Shown here: positions 60,005 to 64,000 of the stretch, piece after piece
How positions within the stretch are numbered: the first letter of the stretch is position 1
Layout of the letters: the number at the start of each line of letters is the position of its first letter
NCBI RefSeq assembly: GCF_933775445.1
Contig: NC_065875.1
Location: forward strand, 3,596,001 to 3,660,000
Direction of reading: 5' to 3'
DNA length: 64,000 bases
DNA from: Argentina anserina
Lineage: Eukaryota > Streptophyta > Magnoliopsida > Rosales > Rosaceae
The notes under the pieces: model-generated
Told to the model about the DNA's origin: nothing
What the model saw: the letters and a program-made list of their open reading frames with translations, nothing else
Database searches by the model: none
Made by a program: the position numbers and the translations under genes

Positions 60005-62820
60005 TCACTCGCTTGCCGTAGGATCAAGGAGAGACGTCTCCTCCACATTGTGTTCCACGAAATTGTCATAGTACGGCTTCAAGCGATGTCCATTGACCGT
60101 GAATTCCTTTCCATGCACCATGCTTTTGATCTGAATAGCACCAGAAGGAAAAACATTAGTAACAACAAACGGTCCAAGCCACCTAGAACGGAGCTTGCCC
60201 GGAAACAATCTAAGTCGAGAATTAAACAAAAGAACTTTCTGCCCAACGACAAAGTGTTTCTTCCTAATCATGCGGTCATGGAATGTCTTAGTCTTCTCCT
60301 TGTAAACCATTGCCGAATCATAGGCCTCATTCCTAATCTCTTCGAGCTCATGCAATTGCAACTTCCTATGTAATCCGGCCTCATCAATATCCATGTTAAA
60401 ATTCTTCACAGCCCACCATGCACGATGTTCAAGCTCCACGGGAAGATGGCACGCCTTGCCATAGACTAGTCGAAATGGTGACATGCCTAGGGGAGTCTTG
60501 TATGCCGTCCTATAGGCCCAAAGAGCATCATCCAATCGTTGAGACCAATCCTTGCGTGATGGTCCAACAGACTTCTCTAAAATTCTCTTGATCTCACGAT
60601 TAGATAGCTCTACTTGTCCACTTGTTTGAGGGTGATAAGGCGTAGCAACCTTATGCTTAATTCCATACTTCTTCAACAACGCCTCAATGGTCCGGTTGCA
60701 AAAGTGAGATCCTCCATCACTAATGATAACTCTCGGCATACCAAACCTAGAGAAAATGTTAGAACGAAGGAAATCTGCAACAACTCGAGAATCATTAGTC
60801 CGGGTGGCCTTTGCTTCCACCCATTTCGAAACATAGTCAACACAAACGAGTATGTATAAGAAACCATTGGAGCTAGGGAAAGGTTCCATGAAATCAATAC
60901 CCCAACAATCAAAATTTTCAACATAGATAATCGGTGTCATAGGCATTTGATCTCTAGATCCTAAGTTTCCCATATGTTGGCACCTATCACAAGTCATGCA
61001 AAAATGATATGCATCTTTGAAAATTGTAGGCCAAAAGAAACCACATTCGAGCACCTTAAGAGCAGTCCTACGTGAACCAAAATGTCCTCCACAAGATTCA
61101 GAATGGCAAAATGTAAGTATAGAATGATGTTCATGTTCAGGGACACACCTCCTAATGATTTGATCAACACAATGTTTCCACAAGTATGGTTCATCCCAAA
61201 CATAATACTTAGCTAATGCCTTGAGTCTATTCTTTTGTGCATGCGATAAAGTATCCGGAAATTGCTTAGAAACAAGATAATTGACAATATCTGCATACCA
61301 TGGCTCACTTACCTCAACTCGAAAGAGTTGCTCATCCGGAAAGCTCTCTTGGATGGCCAAGGGCTCGGCATCTCTTACCAAACGACTCAAGTGATCCGCC
61401 ACAACATTGTCACTTCCCTTCTTGTCCTTGATCTCGAGATCAAATTCTTGGAGTAGAAGAATCCATCGAATCAATCTCGGTTTGGCATCCTTCTTTGTCA
61501 TTAAATACTTCAAAGCTGCATGGTCAGTGTAAACAATAACTTTAGATTGAAGTAAGTAAGAACGAAACTTATCTAGAGCAAAGATCACGGCAAGAAGTTC
61601 TTTTTCAGTTGTGGTGTAGTTTTGTTGAGCATCATTGAGCGTTCGTGAGGCATAGTAGATGGCGTAGGGCTGCTTGTCCTTCCTTTGCCCTAGCACGGCT
61701 CCAACTGCATAGTCGGAGGCATCACACATCAACTCAAATGGCAAGGACCAATCCGGCGGTGCCATGATTGGTGCTGAAGTTAGGAGCTTCTTCAAGGTCT
61801 CGAATGCATGCTTGCAATCATCATCAAAGTGGAATGGGACGTCCTTTTGAAGCAATGAACTCATTGGTCTCGCAATCTTGGAAAAATCCTTGATAAACCT
61901 ACGATAGAAACCTGCATGTCCAAGAAACGATCGAACATCCCTCACACTTGTGGGGAGGGGTAAGTGACGCACAAGATCTATTTTAGACTTATCAACCTCA
62001 ATTCCTCTAGATGAAACAATATGACCTAAGACAATACCTTGCGTGACCATAAAGTGACATTTTTCCCAATTCAAAACCAAGTTAGTTTCTTCACAACGTT
62101 TGAGCACAAGTTCAACATTTTCTAAACAAGTTTCGAAATCTTCACCATAGACAGAAAAATCATCCATGAAAACTTCAATTTTAGAACCAATATACTCGGA
62201 GAAAATGTGATACATACAACGTTGAAACGTACCTGGGGCGTTGCATAAACCAAAAGGCATGCGACGATAGGCAAACGTACCAAAAGGGCATGTGAATGTA
62301 GTCTTCTCTTGATCTTCTTCCGCAACACTTATTTGGTTGTATCCACTATATCCATCAAGGAAACAATAGAAAGAGTGACCAGCTAACCTTTCAAGCATTT
62401 GATCAATGAATGGCAATGGCATGTGATCCTTCCTTGTTGTCGCATTGAGCTTCCTATAGTCAATACATACCCTATGTCCGATCACTGTCCTTTGAGGCAC
62501 CAACTCGTTGTCCTTGTTCTTCACCACCGTGATGCCTGACTTCTTTGACACAACTTGAATAGGTGAGATCCACCTACTATCCGAGATGGGGTAGATCACG
62601 CCACAATCGTGCAACTTAGTGATTTCATCCTTTACAACTTGCATCATTGGTGGATGAAGGCGTCTCTGACCTTCCTTAGTTGGTTTGGCGCCATCTTCTA
62701 GCAATATTCGATGCACACACATGGTAGGGCTGATCCCTTTGATGTCGGCTATGGTCCATCCTATTGCCGTCTTGTGTCTCTTCAACACTTCAATCAATCT
62801 CTCTTCTTGCTCCTCATTTA
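60005..62820 (-). CDS. Gypsy pol: reverse transcriptase, RNase H, integrase
   Basis: One open frame of about 930 codons. [49 protein letters not shown] and the catalytic FMDDF. RNase [41 protein letters not shown]. Integrase: zinc region ([12 protein letters not shown] ... CMTCDRCQ), catalytic-core [18 protein letters not shown], and a Glu in [11 protein letters not shown], then a C-terminal GPF-type region ([10 protein letters not shown]). It ends at TGA 60005-60007. It has no own ATG near its start; in the family it is made as one polyprotein with gag-protease, from which a one-base shift at about 62815-62824 separates it here. Confidence 0.93.
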
Positions 62821-64000
62821 GTCAGATGAAATGATCATGGGCAATGTATCCTCTTCTCCTAGAAACGCATACTTCAAGTGGTCCGGAAGAACCTTAAGAT
62901 CAAGCTTTGGAGCTTGCACCACAGAAGGAAGATTCTTGTTAGTAGTTAAGAGAATTGGACTAGGAGAGACAAAGCTTACCTCACGTGCAACCTCAAGAGA
63001 GGTCACGTTCTCCAGAGTGAAGGATGGCACGGCATTGTTTGCTTCTAACTCCGAAATGTTAGAACCATCACTTGTAAATCCGGCCCCTTGGGCAATGGTG
63101 AGTGCCAACTCGTCATTTGTCAAGGTATCAAGATAGTTATCTGCAAGGGAATCAAGAATGTCAACTGAAAAACAATCACTTAATTCCGAAAGAGGATACC
63201 TCATAGCTTCAAAGATGTTGAAGCTAATCACTTCACCATCAAACTCAAAGGTGAGTGATCCACTAAAGACATCGATTTTGGTTCTTGCGGTCCTCATGAA
63301 GGGGCGGCCTAACAAGATAGGAACCTCCTTGTCATCTGCCTCCGTTGGCTCCATGTCTATGACATAGAAGTCGGCAGGAAAGATCAAGCTCGAAACCTGC
63401 ACAAGAACATCTTCAACATAGCCCAAAGGGACTTTGTTGGAACAATCAGCCAATCGAATCACAACATTATCACGTTTCAAATCACCTAGACCTAGGTTCT
63501 CATAGATATAGTGCGGCATTACATTGATAGATGCACCTAAGTCTAACATTATCTTTTCAAATGTCATGTTTCCGATTGTACAAGGGATAGAAAAACTCCC
63601 TGGATCCTTAAGCTTTGGTGGTAGCTTCCTTTGGAGCACGGCAGAAACCGTCTCACTCATTGTGACAACCTCCTTCTCTCGAGTCATCCTCTTGTTGGTG
63701 CACAATTCTTTCAAAAACTTAGCATACTTAGGATTTTGTTGTATGCACTCAATAAGAGGCATGTTCACTTCCACCTTCTTGAAAATGTCGAGCATGGCTT
63801 GATCAGAGTCATCCTTCTTTTGCTTTGCAAATCTACTAGGGAAGGGAACACGAGGAAGATCATTAGTTGAAACCAAACCACTAGAGTTAGGATCCTTACC
63901 TTTGTCATGCACGGCATGATCTCCTTTTGGTAGAGGCACGGCATCATTGGCCTTAGAGGAGGCAGGGTCCTTCTCTAAGTCTTTGGCATTGTAATTCTCG
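62818..64000 (-). CDS. Gypsy gag-protease, C-terminal part
   Basis: The frame is open from the right edge to TAA at 62818-62820. It reads [20 protein letters not shown] and [20 protein letters not shown], the conserved Athila segment ahead of the protease. The aspartic protease has [12 protein letters not shown] (catalytic D in DLGA) and [16 protein letters not shown]. The N-terminal gag is outside the window. The stop lies immediately before the RT frame, which overlaps by a few bases in another frame. Confidence 0.9.
   Translation of the reverse strand, partial: ENYNAKDLEKDPASSKANDAVPLPKGDHAVHDKGKDPNSSGLVSTNDLPRVPFPSRFAKQKKDDSDQAMLDIFKKVEVNMPLIECIQQNPKYAKFLKELCTNKRMTREKEVVTMSETVSAVLQRKLPPKLKDPGSFSIPCTIGNMTFEKIMLDLGASINVMPHYIYENLGLGDLKRDNVVIRLADCSNKVPLGYVEDVLVQVSSLIFPADFYVIDMEPTEADDKEVPILLGRPFMRTARTKIDVFSGSLTFEFDGEVISFNIFEAMRYPLSELSDCFSVDILDSLADNYLDTLTNDELALTIAQGAGFTSDGSNISELEANNAVPSFTLENVTSLEVAREVSFVSPSPILLTTNKNLPSVVQAPKLDLKVLPDHLKYAFLGEEDTLPMIISSD

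Larger units (their letters stand above)
56617..64000 (-). mobile_element. Ty3/gypsy retrotransposon, Athila-like, partial
   Basis: Minus-strand element with domain order protease, reverse transcriptase, RNase H, integrase, which defines Ty3/gypsy. The RT motif FMDDFSVYG and the long 3' non-coding stretch between pol and the LTR fit the Athila/Tat lineage. Present are the 3' LTR (left end), two polypurine tracts, pol and the protease end of gag. The rest of gag, the primer site and the 5' LTR are beyond the right edge. A frame break between protease and RT suggests a defective copy. Confidence 0.9.

Overview
The window is nuclear DNA from a flowering plant, almost certainly a eudicot. Genes are split by GT-AG introns, intergenic DNA is AT-rich, and the recognised genes are plant-specific: MSH1 with its GIY-YIG tail, organellar GATB, a SUVH2/9-type protein and F-box/KIB1-4 (DUF295) genes. 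Solo LTRs, Ty1/copia and Ty3/gypsy elements are abundant. A rosid, perhaps Rosaceae, is my guess; no single feature proves it.

Layout. 1-3023 (+): the C-terminal half of MSH1. 3477-6671: LTR-derived DNA without a gene. 7974-8961 (-): a two-exon universal-stress-protein gene. 9636-17604: a complete, young Ty1/copia element (385/386-bp LTRs, TTTTG target duplication) whose gag is split by a 3.06-kb solo LTR. 18216-24490: two tandem F-box/DUF295 gene copies, both broken. The first carries a frameshift and a ~1-kb insertion. The second is degenerate and split by a TIR element that itself holds another solo LTR. 25415-29940 (-): an eight-exon GATB with three non-GT splice donors. 30807-30888 (+): tRNA-Ser(AGA). 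31876-32137: a broken golgin-like fragment. 34501-37028 (+): a four-exon small membrane protein of unknown function. 38317-38513: a MITE. 38514-44410 holds almost nothing. 44411-46423 (-): an intronless SUVH2/9-type gene. 50770-52902: a third, different solo LTR. 54402-55652 (-): an unknown gene fragment and a second copy of its first exon. 56617-64000 (-): the 3' two-thirds of an Athila-like Ty3/gypsy element running off the right edge.

Function. The intact host genes are not a pathway cluster. Two act in organelles (MSH1 in organellar genome surveillance, GATB in making Gln-tRNA). SUVH2/9 proteins read methylated DNA and support silencing of elements like those filling this window. The most unusual signals are the nested insertions with exact target-site duplications, GC-rich palindromes in the LTRs that change sequence yet stay self-complementary, and the cluster of non-canonical GATB splice donors. 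I did not find a convincing previously undescribed gene system.
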